This document shows, piece by piece, positions 7,387-15,385 of a DNA stretch of 46,097 nt. Within the stretch, counting starts at the first letter, position 1. The number at the start of each line of letters is the position of its first letter. The DNA comes from Candidatus Rokubacteria bacterium 13_1_40CM_69_27 (GTDB lineage: Bacteria > Methylomirabilota > Methylomirabilia > Rokubacteriales > CSP1-6). The stretch is taken from NCBI GenBank assembly GCA_001917535.1, contig MNEF01000036.1:1-46097 (forward strand), in the 5' to 3' direction. The position numbers and the translations under genes were made by a program. The notes under the pieces are model-generated. The model was not told where the DNA came from and searched no databases. It was given only the letters and a program-made list of their open reading frames with translations.

Positions 7387-8175
7387 ATGGTGAGCACGCC
7401 GACCAGCGCCCCGCCCGATCTGGCCGGGCAGGTCGCTCTGGTCACGGGCGCCGGCCGCGGCATCGGGCAGGCGATCGCGCTGGCGCTGGCCGGGGTCGGC
7501 GCCGACGTCGCCGCCCTCGACCTCCAGCCGCCCCTCGAGACGCAGCGCCGCGTGGAGGCGCTCGGCCGTCGGTGTCGCGCGCTCACCGCCGACGTCGGCC
7601 ATCGCCCCGCGGTCGCCGACGCGGTCAACCTCGCGCTGGCACACTTCGGCCGCCTCGACATCGTCGTCAACAACGCGGGCGTCGTGGAGCGGCAGAGCCT
7701 CGAGCAGCTGGACGAGGCCACCCTGCAGCGCGAGCTTGACGTGATCGTGAGGGGTACGATCCTGGTTTCCCAGTCCGCCTATCCCCACCTCAAGGGACGC
7801 GGGGGCGCCATCGTGAACATCGCGTCCGTCTCCGGCATGGCGGGGGGCGCCGTCGCGCGCTCCGGCGACTCGCTCGTCGCGCGCGGCGGGCGGAGCGGCC
7901 CCGCCTACGCTGCCGCCAAGGGCGCCGTGATCGCCTTCACCCGCTGGCTGGCCAAGGACGCCGGCCGGTACGGCATTCGCGTCAACGCCGTCGCGCCGGG
8001 GCCGGTGGAATCAGAGATGACGCGCGGCTTCGATTACAACGTCGCCGCGCAGCCTATCGCGCGCATGGGCCAGCCCGAGGACGTGGCCCAGGCGGTCGTC
8101 TATCTCGCCTCCCAGATGGCCCATTACGTCACCGGGCAGGTGCTGGTGGTCGACGGCGGCGTCGTGATGGACTGA
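7387..8175 (+). CDS. Short-chain dehydrogenase/reductase (SDR)
   Basis: A 262-residue classical SDR started by ATG 7387 behind a strong GGGAGGT ribosome site. The cofactor loop TGAGRGIG (20-27), NNAG (95-98), catalytic Ser147, and Tyr174/Lys178 in YAAAK are all present. The ending VTGQVLVVDGGVVMD is typical. Ser-to-Tyr spacing is 27 residues instead of the usual ~13. A 14-residue insertion (around GAVARSGDSLVARGGRSG) therefore sits next to the active site and may shape the substrate pocket. Such enzymes oxidise or reduce alcohols and ketones, including 3-oxoacyl groups, with NAD(P)(H). The substrate is unknown. Confidence 0.9.
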   Translation: MVSTPTSAPPDLAGQVALVTGAGRGIGQAIALALAGVGADVAALDLQPPLETQRRVEALGRRCRALTADVGHRPAVADAVNLALAHFGRLDIVVNNAGVVERQSLEQLDEATLQRELDVIVRGTILVSQSAYPHLKGRGGAIVNIASVSGMAGGAVARSGDSLVARGGRSGPAYAAAKGAVIAFTRWLAKDAGRYGIRVNAVAPGPVESEMTRGFDYNVAAQPIARMGQPEDVAQAVVYLASQMAHYVTGQVLVVDGGVVMD

Positions 8176-8222
8176 GCGAGCCCGCCGCCGACGGTCACCG
8201 TCCCGCCGCCCCCTCTCCGCTC

Positions 8223-8618
8223 CTAAACGCCTTCCCGGTGCCGTCGCCATTGGCATGGCGCCTCTGGGGTCGTCCGGAGCGTGGTGTCATCGTCAGCGAC
8301 GAGCGATCCGTCGACCCAATGCGGTTCCTCCGTGTCCGGACTGGGATCCACCGCAATCAGATCAGTCTTCGTCCAGATCACCGCGACGGCGGCCCTGTTT
8401 CGCCGGTAGAGGACCCAAGCCGCTTCAACCTCCTCGTCGGCGTCTGAGAGCAGCGTGATCGTCCGGAACCCAGCGACGGGCCACGAGAAGAACTGCGCCG
8501 TCACGCCGGGAGGCAAGCATGGGACATTGGCCATCACGAGCGGAGAACCGGGGTTGTCCAGCGCGCATCCGGCCACAAAGAGACTGATGGCGGCGGCCAG
8601 TCCTCGTCCGAGTCTCAT
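8223..8618 (-). CDS. Small lipoprotein of unknown function
   Basis: ATG 8618 opens a lipoprotein signal (MRLGRGLAAAISLFVAGC) with lipobox VAGC and lipidated Cys18. The frame is open further upstream, but those residues do not look like protein and would bury the signal. The mature ~113 residues are predicted to be strand-rich (ITLLSDADEEVEAAWVLYRRNRAAVAVIWTKTDLIAVDP) and end in an Arg/His-rich tail. I recognise no family. It is probably anchored in the periplasmic face of a membrane. It is convergent with the SDR gene; the 245 bp upstream of it, up to mscL, hold no gene I can support. Confidence 0.6.
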   Translation of the reverse strand: MRLGRGLAAAISLFVAGCALDNPGSPLVMANVPCLPPGVTAQFFSWPVAGFRTITLLSDADEEVEAAWVLYRRNRAAVAVIWTKTDLIAVDPSPDTEEPHWVDGSLVADDDTTLRTTPEAPCQWRRHREGV

Positions 8619-8862
8619 CACTCGATGACCTGATCGACGGGGAGGTCGGCAGGGGCACCCTGGAGCCCTCCCGATCGACAGCGTCGGCGCCTGCTCCTCG
8701 TCCCGATCGACGAGATCGTGCTCACGGGGGACACCATCGGGCTCCACCGTGTGCGAACCGGTCGCCGGGCACCGACCACTTGACAGGCTCGCCTCGGACG
8801 CGGGGGCCCCAGCCCCCGGCCGTCCTGCGGCTCGCACTACCACGCCTGACGATCGTCACTGT

Positions 8863-9291
8863 TCACAGCGCGCTGGTGCAGTGCGGGCAGCGCCGGGCCC
8901 GGATCGAGATCTTCATGGCGCAGTGCGGGCACTCCTTCTCCGTGGGCGCGGCCGGCGCGGGCTGGCGGCGGGCGCTGTTGATGCCCTTGACGACGAAGAA
9001 CAGCGCCCAGGCCACCAGGAGGAAGTTGATCAACGCGTTGATGAAGATCCCGTAGTTGATGGTAGCGGCCCCCGCGTCCTTGGCTGCCTTGAGGGACGGG
9101 TAGGTGCCGCGGCCCAGGACGATGAACAGCTCGGCGAAGTCCACGCCGCCGACGAGCTTGCCGAGCGGCGGCATGAGGATGTCCTTCACGAGCGACGAGA
9201 CGATCGCGCCGAACGCGCCCCCGAGGACGACTGCGATGGCGAGGTCCACCATGTTGCCCTTGAGCGCGAACTCCTTGAATTCCTTCAGCAT
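8863..9291 (-). CDS. mscL: Large-conductance mechanosensitive channel MscL with C-terminal zinc ribbon
   Basis: The N terminus ([31 protein letters not shown]) is the classic MscL amphipathic helix plus TM1. TM2 follows ([24 protein letters not shown]). The channel opens under membrane tension to release solutes on hypo-osmotic shock. The usual cytoplasmic helix bundle is followed by a CPHC-x10-CPHC zinc-ribbon-like module at the C terminus, which E. coli MscL lacks. The ATG (9289-9291) is placed by a GGAGGT ribosome site just upstream that lies inside the last codons of the molybdenum hydroxylase gene, whose stop is at 9285-9287. The two genes are therefore transcribed and probably translated together. 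Confidence 0.93.
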   Translation of the reverse strand: MLKEFKEFALKGNMVDLAIAVVLGGAFGAIVSSLVKDILMPPLGKLVGGVDFAELFIVLGRGTYPSLKAAKDAGAATINYGIFINALINFLLVAWALFFVVKGINSARRQPAPAAPTEKECPHCAMKISIRARRCPHCTSAL

Positions 9292-11612
9292 GCGGTACCT
9301 CCCGTTCGTATGGCCTCCCACACGCGGGCGGCGGTGAGCGGCACCCGGGTGATCTCGACGCCGCGATCGGCCAGGGCGTCCTCGACGGCGTTGGCGATCG
9401 CGGGGGGCGGCGAGATGATCCCGCTCTCGCCGACGCCCTTGATCCCGAGCTCGTTGATCATCGAAGGATAGCCGAGCGGCACCACCTCGAGCGCTGGCAC
9501 CTGATCCGCCTTCGGCAGGCCGTAGTCCATCAGGCTGGCGGTGAGGAGCTGGCCACGCTCGTCGTAGACCAGCTCTTCCGTCAGCGCCGTCCCGATGCCC
9601 TGCACGATGCCGCCGTGGAGTTGGCCCTCGACCACCGCGGGATTGATGGGCTGGCCGCAGTCGTGGACGGCCGCGTAGGCGAGCAGGCGCACCTCGCCCG
9701 TCTCCACATCCACCTCGACCACGCAGGCATGAGCCCCGAAGGCCCAGGTCACGGTTCCCGGATGGAAGAAGGCGCAAGCGTGGAGGCCCGGCGCCCCCTG
9801 GGCGGCCAGCGAGCGACTCCTCAGCGAGGCCCGCGCCAGCTCGCCGAGACCGACCCCCCGGTCGGGAAATCCTGCGACGTGAGCGCGCCCGGCCGCGAGG
9901 ACGATGTCGTCGGGCGCGCACTCGAGCAACTCGGCCGCCACCAGCCGCGCCTTGCGGGCGACCTGGCGCGTGGTGCGCGCGACCGCGGGCCCGGCGACGG
10001 CGGCGACGCGGCTGGCGATGGTACCCATGCCGAAGCCGATGACCGTCGTGTCGCCGCCCACCACCACGACCTGGTCCGGATCGAGCCCGAGCTCAGCGGC
10101 GCACACCTGCGCGAGCGTCGTCTCGTGCGCTTGCCCCTGGGAGGAGACCCCGACGAAGAGGTAGACGGTGCCGTCCGGGTCCACGCGGACGTCGGCGCCT
10201 TCGAAGGGGCCGATGCCCGTGCCTTCGACGTACGCGGAGATGCCGATGCCGATCGGTCGGACACTCCCGCGCCGCTCTCGTTGCACCTGCCGCCAGGGGC
10301 GGTACCTCACACGCTCCAGTGCCTGGTCGAAGGCGGCGGCGTAGTCGGCGGGGTCGTAGACGATCGGCTCGCCGTCGCGGTACGTCAACCCCGTCCGGTA
10401 CGGCATCTCCTCGCGCCGGATCAGGTTGCGCCGCCGTAGCTCGGCCGGGTCGAGGCCGAGCGCGCGAGCCCCGCGGTCGAGCAGTCGGTCGAGCACGAAG
10501 GCGGCCTCGGGCCGGCCGGCGCCCCGGTAAGCGCCCGTGAAGTTCTTGTGCGTCACGACGTTGGTGGCCGCGCCGCGGTAGTTGGGAACACGGTATGGGC
10601 CGGGCAGATGGTTGATCGTGTTGAGGGCGATCACGTCGCCCAGCGTCGGGTACGCCCCGTGATCACGGACGAACGACGTTTCGAGCGCGACGATCGTCCC
10701 GTCTTTCTTCAAGCCCAGCCGTGCGGCGTGCCGCTGGTCACGGTCCGGCGCGGCGGTCAGGAAGTGCTCGTGGCGCGTCTCCACCCACTTGACGGGACGC
10801 CCCAGGCGGTGGGCCACGGCCGGGATCAGCAGGTCTTCGGGGTAAACGTGGCCTTTGCCCCCGAAACCGCCGCCGACGTCGGGCGCGATCACCCGCACCC
10901 GCGCCTCACTCAACCCCAGCACGGGCGCCAGCGCGGCCCGCACCGCGTACGGCACCTGCGTGGAGGTCCAGACGGTGAAGAGAGGGTCGGGCCCGTCCGG
11001 CCGGGCGAGGACGCCGCGCGGCTCGATGGGCATCGGGGCCACGCGGGGCAGCGCATAGTCGGCTTCCACGATGACGTCGGCGTGGGCAAAACCCCGTGTC
11101 GCGTCGGCGACGGCACCCGTCGCCGGCCCCAGCACGTTGTCGGGCCAGTCCTCGAAGACCCGGGGCGCTCCCGGCGCCAGCGCCCGATCGACGCTGGCGG
11201 CTGCCGGCCGCACCTCGTAATCGATGGCCAGCGCCTCCACCGCATCGGCGGCGCAGTAGGCGTCGTCGGCGACCACGACGGCCACCGCTTCGCCGACGTA
11301 GCGGACCATCGGCCCCGCGAGCGCAGGGTGGCGGTAGGGGCGCAGCCGCGGAGAGGGCACCAGGGCGGGGACCGCGCCGCCGCCGCACTCCGGCAACTCG
11401 GCGATCGTCAGGACGGCGACGACGCCGGGCCGGCGCCTCGCCAGCCCGGTGTCGATACTCACGATCCGGGCGTGGGCGTGAGGGCTCCGTACGATCGCGG
11501 CATGCAGCGCGCCGGGCACGCGGAGGTCATCCAGGAAGCGTCCGTGGCCGGTGAGGAATCGCCGATCTTCCTTGCGCTTGACGGAAGAGCCGATAGGCGA
11601 GGTCATGCGCAC
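9285..11612 (-). CDS. Molybdenum hydroxylase large subunit (xanthine dehydrogenase/CoxL form II family)
   Basis: A 775-residue aldehyde oxidase/xanthine dehydrogenase-type catalytic subunit. It begins with the ab-hammerhead domain ([13 protein letters not shown]). Molybdopterin motifs include GGGFGGK (247-253), AYRGAGR (361-367) and GQAHETT, and the catalytic glutamate is Glu729 in [13 protein letters not shown] is the signature of form II CoxL-like proteins, as opposed to the AYxCSFR of true form I CO dehydrogenase, so CO oxidation is unlikely. Such enzymes hydroxylate N-heterocycles, aldehydes or similar carbon centres with water as oxygen source. The 2Fe-2S and FAD subunits normally encoded beside it are absent. 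A second ATG, two codons downstream, is an equally good start. Confidence 0.9.
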   Translation of the reverse strand: MRMTSPIGSSVKRKEDRRFLTGHGRFLDDLRVPGALHAAIVRSPHAHARIVSIDTGLARRRPGVVAVLTIAELPECGGGAVPALVPSPRLRPYRHPALAGPMVRYVGEAVAVVVADDAYCAADAVEALAIDYEVRPAAASVDRALAPGAPRVFEDWPDNVLGPATGAVADATRGFAHADVIVEADYALPRVAPMPIEPRGVLARPDGPDPLFTVWTSTQVPYAVRAALAPVLGLSEARVRVIAPDVGGGFGGKGHVYPEDLLIPAVAHRLGRPVKWVETRHEHFLTAAPDRDQRHAARLGLKKDGTIVALETSFVRDHGAYPTLGDVIALNTINHLPGPYRVPNYRGAATNVVTHKNFTGAYRGAGRPEAAFVLDRLLDRGARALGLDPAELRRRNLIRREEMPYRTGLTYRDGEPIVYDPADYAAAFDQALERVRYRPWRQVQRERRGSVRPIGIGISAYVEGTGIGPFEGADVRVDPDGTVYLFVGVSSQGQAHETTLAQVCAAELGLDPDQVVVVGGDTTVIGFGMGTIASRVAAVAGPAVARTTRQVARKARLVAAELLECAPDDIVLAAGRAHVAGFPDRGVGLGELARASLRSRSLAAQGAPGLHACAFFHPGTVTWAFGAHACVVEVDVETGEVRLLAYAAVHDCGQPINPAVVEGQLHGGIVQGIGTALTEELVYDERGQLLTASLMDYGLPKADQVPALEVVPLGYPSMINELGIKGVGESGIISPPPAIANAVEDALADRGVEITRVPLTAARVWEAIRTGGTAC

Positions 11613-11677
11613 TGTGGCACTATGGGGCGCAGTATAAACTGCCGCTCGGTCGAGCCGCGGAGAAGGGAGCCCGCCCC

Positions 11678-12601
11678 ATGAACTACCGTCCGGCCGTGGG
11701 CTGGGGGCGTCTGCCCGAAGGATGGTCCTTCGTCGAGGCGACGAGCGTCGCGGTCGCCGCGAAGGACGACGTCTGGGTCTTCAACCGTGGCCCCCATCCC
11801 GTCATTCAGTTCGACCGGGAGGGTAACTTCCGGCGCGCGTGGGGCGAGGGCGTCTTCCGCCGGCCGCACGGCGTCACGATCGGTCCGGACGGGACGCTCT
11901 GGCTGACGGACGACCTGCACCACACGATTCGCCAGTTCACGCCCGAGGGCAAGCTGCTCCTCACGGTCGGCGACCCCGACAAACCGGCGACACTCCAGGG
12001 TGGCAAGCCCTTCAACCGGCCCACCCACGTGGCGCTCTGCCCCAAGACCGGCGACATCTATATCTCCGACGGCTACGGCAACTCGCGCGTCCACAAGTAC
12101 GACCCCAAGGGGCGGCATCTGTTCTCGTGGGGTGAGCCGGGCACCGACCCCGGCTGCTTCAACCTGCCCCACAACCTCGCCACCGACAGCGAAGGGCTCG
12201 TCTACGTCGCCGACCGCGAGAACCACCGTGTCCAAATCTTCGATCCCAAGGGCCACTATCTCGGGCAGTGGAACAACCTCCACCGGCCGTGCGGGCTCTT
12301 CGCCGATCGCCGCGCCGGCGGCCTGTTCTACATCGGCGAGCTGCCGACACACCTGCCGGTCAACAAGGCGGTGCCCAACCTCGGCGCCCGGGTGTCGATT
12401 CTCTCCGTCAAAGGCGAGCTGGTCGGCCGGATCGGCGGTCCCTTCTCCGGGGAGAAGCCCGGGGAATTCGTCGCCCCTCACGGCTGCACCGTGGACTCGC
12501 GGGGCGACCTTTACGTGGCCGAGGTTTCGTGGACGGCGCAGGGCAGCAAGGAGAGCCCGCCCCGAGAGATCAGATCGCTCCAGAAGTTCGAGCGCCTCTG
12601 A
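11678..12601 (+). CDS. NHL-repeat beta-propeller protein (peptidylglycine lyase-like fold)
   Basis: A 307-residue protein built of repeats of the type G-x-F-x-x-PHGV...LWLTD...HTIRQFTPEGK. At least five are visible (RPHGVTIGPDGTLWLTDD, RPTHVALCPKTGDIYISD, LPHNLATDSEGLVYVADR, RPCGLFADRRAGGLFYIG, APHGCTVDSRGDLYVAE). This is the pattern of six-bladed NHL propellers such as the lyase domain of peptidyl-alpha-hydroxyglycine amidating lyase. No signal peptide is visible. Catalysis is uncertain; related bacterial proteins often accompany catabolic amidohydrolases. A GAGAAGGGAG ribosome site precedes the ATG, and an AT-rich TATAAACT stretch at ~11633 may be part of the promoter. Confidence 0.82.
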   Translation: MNYRPAVGWGRLPEGWSFVEATSVAVAAKDDVWVFNRGPHPVIQFDREGNFRRAWGEGVFRRPHGVTIGPDGTLWLTDDLHHTIRQFTPEGKLLLTVGDPDKPATLQGGKPFNRPTHVALCPKTGDIYISDGYGNSRVHKYDPKGRHLFSWGEPGTDPGCFNLPHNLATDSEGLVYVADRENHRVQIFDPKGHYLGQWNNLHRPCGLFADRRAGGLFYIGELPTHLPVNKAVPNLGARVSILSVKGELVGRIGGPFSGEKPGEFVAPHGCTVDSRGDLYVAEVSWTAQGSKESPPREIRSLQKFERL

Positions 12602-12607
12602 GGGGGC

Positions 12608-13024
12608 CTACTGCCAGCCGAGGACGTCGTAGCCGCGCTCTCTCAGGCAGCGGTTGACGAACTGCTTGTAGACCGGGCTGGGCGCCGTCTGCTTGACGGC
12701 GCCATGCACCGCCCCCGCCGTCGCCCCCGTGGCGGCGCCGATCGCCGCTCCCGTGCCGGCGCCGCGGCCGCTCACGGCGCCTCCGACCGCGCCCACCGCG
12801 GCACCACCGGCGGCCCCGACGGCGGCACCCTTGCCGATGTCCTTGGCCGCCGTGCTCTCGACGTACTGGCTCGCCAGCATACGGCACTCCTCGATGTCGC
12901 GCTCGGCCTGCTCGTGCCCGACCTGCCTGAGCCTGGCGTTGGGATAGAGCACCGGCTTTTGGGTCCTGGCGCACCCGGCCAGGGCCAGCACCAGCGCGAG
13001 AATGATCACCAAGGGGCGGCGCAT
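12608..13024 (-). CDS. Glycine-zipper lipoprotein
   Basis: ATG 13024 starts a lipoprotein signal (MRRPLVIILALVLALAGC) with lipobox LAGC and Cys18. After ~45 residues a long Gly/Ala-rich stretch (about 70-115: GKGAAVGAAGGAAVGAVGGA and onward) forms a glycine zipper, a membrane-embedding motif seen in outer-membrane lipoproteins of the YMGG/SlyB/OsmB type. A C-terminal piece (VYKQFVNRCLRERGYDVLGWQ) with a cysteine follows, as in other DUF-type glycine-zipper family members. It is probably an envelope-stability or stress lipoprotein. It diverges from the thioesterase gene across only ~33 bp, so the promoters must overlap. Confidence 0.75.
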   Translation of the reverse strand: MRRPLVIILALVLALAGCARTQKPVLYPNARLRQVGHEQAERDIEECRMLASQYVESTAAKDIGKGAAVGAAGGAAVGAVGGAVSGRGAGTGAAIGAATGATAGAVHGAVKQTAPSPVYKQFVNRCLRERGYDVLGWQ

Positions 13025-13056
13025 GCCCGGGGCGATTATAGCCCGGTGATACACTC

Positions 13057-13533
13057 GTGCGCGTGACCGCCCCGATGCCCCACATGTTTCGCGCCTATTT
13101 CGCAACTCTCGAGGAGCAGCACTGGCCGGCCCCTCCCGACAACCCCTTCCACAACTGTTTCGGGTGTGGGCCCGGCCATCCCACCGGACTCCGTGTCCGG
13201 TGCTTCAAGACCGACGAGGGCATCGCCTCGCCGATCCTCATCCCGCGCCAGTATGAAGGGCCTCCGGGTGCCGCTCACGGGGGCATCGTGGCCGCCTATC
13301 TCGACGAGGTGCTGGGGGCGGCGGTGGTCCGCGCGACGGGGCGGGTCGCCGTCACCGGAGAGCTGACCGTGCGGTACGTCGAGCCGGTGCCGACCGAGAC
13401 CCCGATTGTCGGTCATGGCTCGCTCGTGGGTGATCACGGACGCTACGTGGATGTTCAGGGGCGGCTTCAGGAGTTCGGTACGAACCGGCTGCTGGCCACG
13501 GCGCGGGGGCGGTTTTTCCCGGTCAAACCCTGA
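13057..13533 (+). CDS. Hotdog-fold thioesterase (PaaI-like)
   Basis: A ~158-residue single hotdog domain. The motif PPGAAHGGIVAAYLDEVLGAAV is the central helix with the conserved HGG and catalytic-region acidic residue. The N-terminal NCFGCGPGHPTGLRV is typical of the THEM4/PaaI-like subgroup. Such enzymes hydrolyse acyl-CoA thioesters. Several starts are possible (GTG 13057, GTG 13063, ATG 13075); the first is given, but a start at 13063 or 13075 is equally plausible because no clear ribosome site distinguishes them. Confidence 0.82.
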   Translation: MRVTAPMPHMFRAYFATLEEQHWPAPPDNPFHNCFGCGPGHPTGLRVRCFKTDEGIASPILIPRQYEGPPGAAHGGIVAAYLDEVLGAAVVRATGRVAVTGELTVRYVEPVPTETPIVGHGSLVGDHGRYVDVQGRLQEFGTNRLLATARGRFFPVKP

Positions 13534-13538
13534 GGGCC

Positions 13539-13560
13539 GCGCGCCACGTCAGTGGCGCGC
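13539..13560. terminator. GC-rich hairpin between convergent genes
   Basis: GCGCGCCAC (13539-13547) and GTGGCGCGC (13552-13560) form a perfect 9-bp stem with a GTCA loop. The hairpin sits just after the thioesterase stop and before the end of the convergent transglycosylase gene. It lacks a T tract on either side, so termination by this hairpin alone is uncertain. Confidence 0.45.
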
Positions 13561-13595
13561 GACCCGCCGCGCGGGGACAGCTGGGCGCGCCAGAC

Positions 13596-14246
13596 TCAGG
13601 CGCGCGAGAGCAGGGTGAGGAGAGGCGTCTGCTTGGGCGCCTCGCGGAAGCGGCAACGCAGATCGGCGCGCTCGAGGACCTCCACGTAGGCACCCATCAC
13701 CATCCGGTAGTAGTGGGGGTGACGGCCTCCCGGACCGCCGTTGTACTCGGTCAGAGCCTCCTTGATCGTCGGCTTGCGGGCCATAATGTCCCTGAGGTAG
13801 GCCATCGCGAACCGCGTGCTGACCGCGGGATCGGCGAGGTCGCCCAGGTCCCGCTTGCTCTTGCTGATCACCGGCCGGCGGAACGAACCCACCGAGAACT
13901 CGAACAGGGCGGCCGTGGCCGGGAGTATCTGGAAGAGCCCGATCTCACCGGCGGCGCCCACCGCATCCTGCTTGAACTCGGACTCCACATCGGCCTGGGC
14001 CAGGGCGAGGCAGTGATCGAGGCTGGAGCGCTGGGCCTCGGCGACCAGCGTCTCCGGGAAGTTCCGGAAGGCACTGATGGGGGCCTGGGGGTTCTTCTGG
14101 GCTACGTAATCAAGGATTGCGCGGTTCAGCCGCTCCGCGTCCGCCTCGCCGGCGACCGCGATGACCTGCCTCGTGAGGGCCAATCCGCTGAGAGCGACGG
14201 CAACGCCGAACGCCAATAGCGCTAGCGCTCTGCTGAGACGCCTCAT
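13596..14246 (-). CDS. Exported lytic transglycosylase (SLT domain)
   Basis: A 216-residue protein with a signal or anchor segment (~7-32) and a goose-lysozyme-like SLT domain. The catalytic glutamate is Glu88 in ADVESEF, followed by GEIGLFQILPATA and, later, ALTEYNGGPG, the three standard SLT motifs. These enzymes cleave the MurNAc-GlcNAc bond of peptidoglycan, giving 1,6-anhydro ends, during wall turnover or insertion of envelope machines. ATG 14246 is fixed by an AAGGAGG ribosome site. The upstream leader holds a short direct repeat (TCCTTAAGGTCCTTAAG) of unknown meaning. Confidence 0.88.
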   Translation of the reverse strand: MRRLSRALALLAFGVAVALSGLALTRQVIAVAGEADAERLNRAILDYVAQKNPQAPISAFRNFPETLVAEAQRSSLDHCLALAQADVESEFKQDAVGAAGEIGLFQILPATAALFEFSVGSFRRPVISKSKRDLGDLADPAVSTRFAMAYLRDIMARKPTIKEALTEYNGGPGGRHPHYYRMVMGAYVEVLERADLRCRFREAPKQTPLLTLLSRA

Positions 14247-14438
14247 TCACGTCCTCCTTAAGGTCCTTAAGCTTCTTTGCGATCCTTTGAGTCGAACGGA
14301 TATGAAGGAAGGGTCGATGAAAGTCGCGCGTAATGATGGCACGCACGACCAGGGTGCGCAAGCGCTCGGTGGCGCTCGCGGCATCGGCTATCAGTAAAAG
14401 TGTCGAAATCGTTTCCCGCTACCGGTGATTGAGATCTT

Positions 14439-14657
14439 TCAGGGGGGGCGGCGCGGCGCGATCGTCCGGTAGAAGTCGCCAGAATCGTTGTCGGTCTTGC
14501 CGCCGACCGGCGTGCCGCAATCGGCACAGATGTAGTCATACTTCCTGCCGGTCGGGAGCACGAGCAGGAGTTTCCGGCGTGTGGGCGTCGCGCGCCGGCA
14601 TCGCGGGCAGAAGAGAGTCGTCGCTTCGAACTCTCCGAACGCCTCGCGCTCGTTCAT
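14439..14657 (-). CDS. Small zinc-ribbon protein of unknown function
   Basis: A 72-residue protein with CPRC (17-20) and CADC (44-47) spaced 23 residues apart, a compact zinc-ribbon arrangement. It is basic (RRATPTRRKLLLV) with no signal or membrane segment. Such small treble-clef-like proteins may bind nucleic acid or serve as partners, but no function can be assigned. It lies upstream of, and in the same direction as, the transglycosylase gene with a gap of ~190 nt. That gap contains no supportable gene. Confidence 0.6.
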   Translation of the reverse strand: MNEREAFGEFEATTLFCPRCRRATPTRRKLLLVLPTGRKYDYICADCGTPVGGKTDNDSGDFYRTIAPRRPP

Positions 14658-14739
14658 CAGCGGGTGATTGTACCGCAGCGGCCTGAACTGTCGCGCGCCT
14701 GGACGGCCCAGTGCGGGTCGTGACGAGGCGCCTTTTACA

Positions 14740-14768
14740 TTGACTGAAATGTCAGAAAGATCAAATAT
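14740..14768 (+). promoter_or_regulatory. Candidate promoter with inverted repeat, upstream of HTH-receiver gene
   Basis: An AT-rich island in otherwise GC-rich DNA. TTGACT at 14740-14745 could be a -35 box; 17 nt later, AAATAT (14763-14768) could be the -10. The predicted transcript start (~14775) almost coincides with the ATG at 14777, and no Shine-Dalgarno is visible. TGAC-N6-GTCA (14741-14754) is an inverted repeat overlapping the -35 and could be an operator. Confidence 0.45.
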
Positions 14769-14776
14769 GTCATATT

Positions 14777-15385
14777 ATGGCTAAACGCCCGCGAGCCACC
14801 CAGTCCCCCAGTACTCGCTTCCTCACCACGCGTGAGTCGGCAGAGCGTCTAGGCGTCACCGTGAACGCGATCAAGGCGTGGATCCGGGAACAGCGCCTCC
14901 CCGCGCTCCGCACGCCGGGGGGCCATCATCGGATCGCGGAGAGTGATCTCATCGCCTTCCAGGCCCGGCTCGCCGAGAACTCGCGCGCGCCCGTCTCGAC
15001 CCGGCCGCGCATTCTCGTGGTCGATGACGACGCGGCGCTGCTGTCGGCGCTGAAGGAGGCGCTGGAAGGGGCCATTCCTGAGGCGATCGTGCAAACGGCG
15101 ACCGACGGCTACGAGGCCCTCATGCAGGTGGGCGCCTTCCGCCCCGATGTGCTCGTGCTCGACATCCGCATGCCGCGGCTCGACGGGTTCGAGGTGTGCC
15201 GCCGGCTCAAGGCCGGCCGCGAGACGGCGTCCGTCCGTATCCTCGCCATGACCGCCTACCCCGAGGGCCAGGTGCGCGAGCGGATTCGCGAGTGCGGTGC
15301 CGATGACTTCCTGGAGAAACCCTTCGCGATCGAGAAGTTCCGGTCCTGCGTCACGGCGCTCCTAGGCAAGGACGCGCGCGCCTAA
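14777..15385 (+). CDS. Excisionase/MerR-type DNA-binding domain fused to a response-regulator receiver
   Basis: A 202-residue protein of unusual order. Residues ~14-65 form a winged-helix of the MerR/excisionase type (LTTRESAERLGVTVNAIKAWIREQ followed by the wing LRTPGGHHRIAESDL). Residues ~77-197 form a receiver domain (VVDDDAAL, phospho-acceptor Asp129 in VLVLDIRMP, Thr159 in AMTA, Lys181 in LEKPF). In most response regulators the receiver comes first. Its stop TAA overlaps the ATG of the GAF histidine kinase (TAATG at 15383-15387), so it is most probably that kinase's DNA-binding output. An AT-rich promoter with an inverted repeat lies directly upstream and may be its own operator. Confidence 0.88.
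   Translation: MAKRPRATQSPSTRFLTTRESAERLGVTVNAIKAWIREQRLPALRTPGGHHRIAESDLIAFQARLAENSRAPVSTRPRILVVDDDAALLSALKEALEGAIPEAIVQTATDGYEALMQVGAFRPDVLVLDIRMPRLDGFEVCRRLKAGRETASVRILAMTAYPEGQVRERIRECGADDFLEKPFAIEKFRSCVTALLGKDARA

Noticed and set aside
8619-8862. Coding continuation upstream of the lipoprotein gene toward mscL
   Set aside because: The open frame there is Arg/Pro/Ser-rich and lies before a clear lipoprotein signal; no ribosome site supports an earlier start.
9285-11612. Carbon monoxide dehydrogenase (CoxL form I)
   Set aside because: The motif is AYRGAGR, not AYxCSFR, and CoxS/CoxM are absent.
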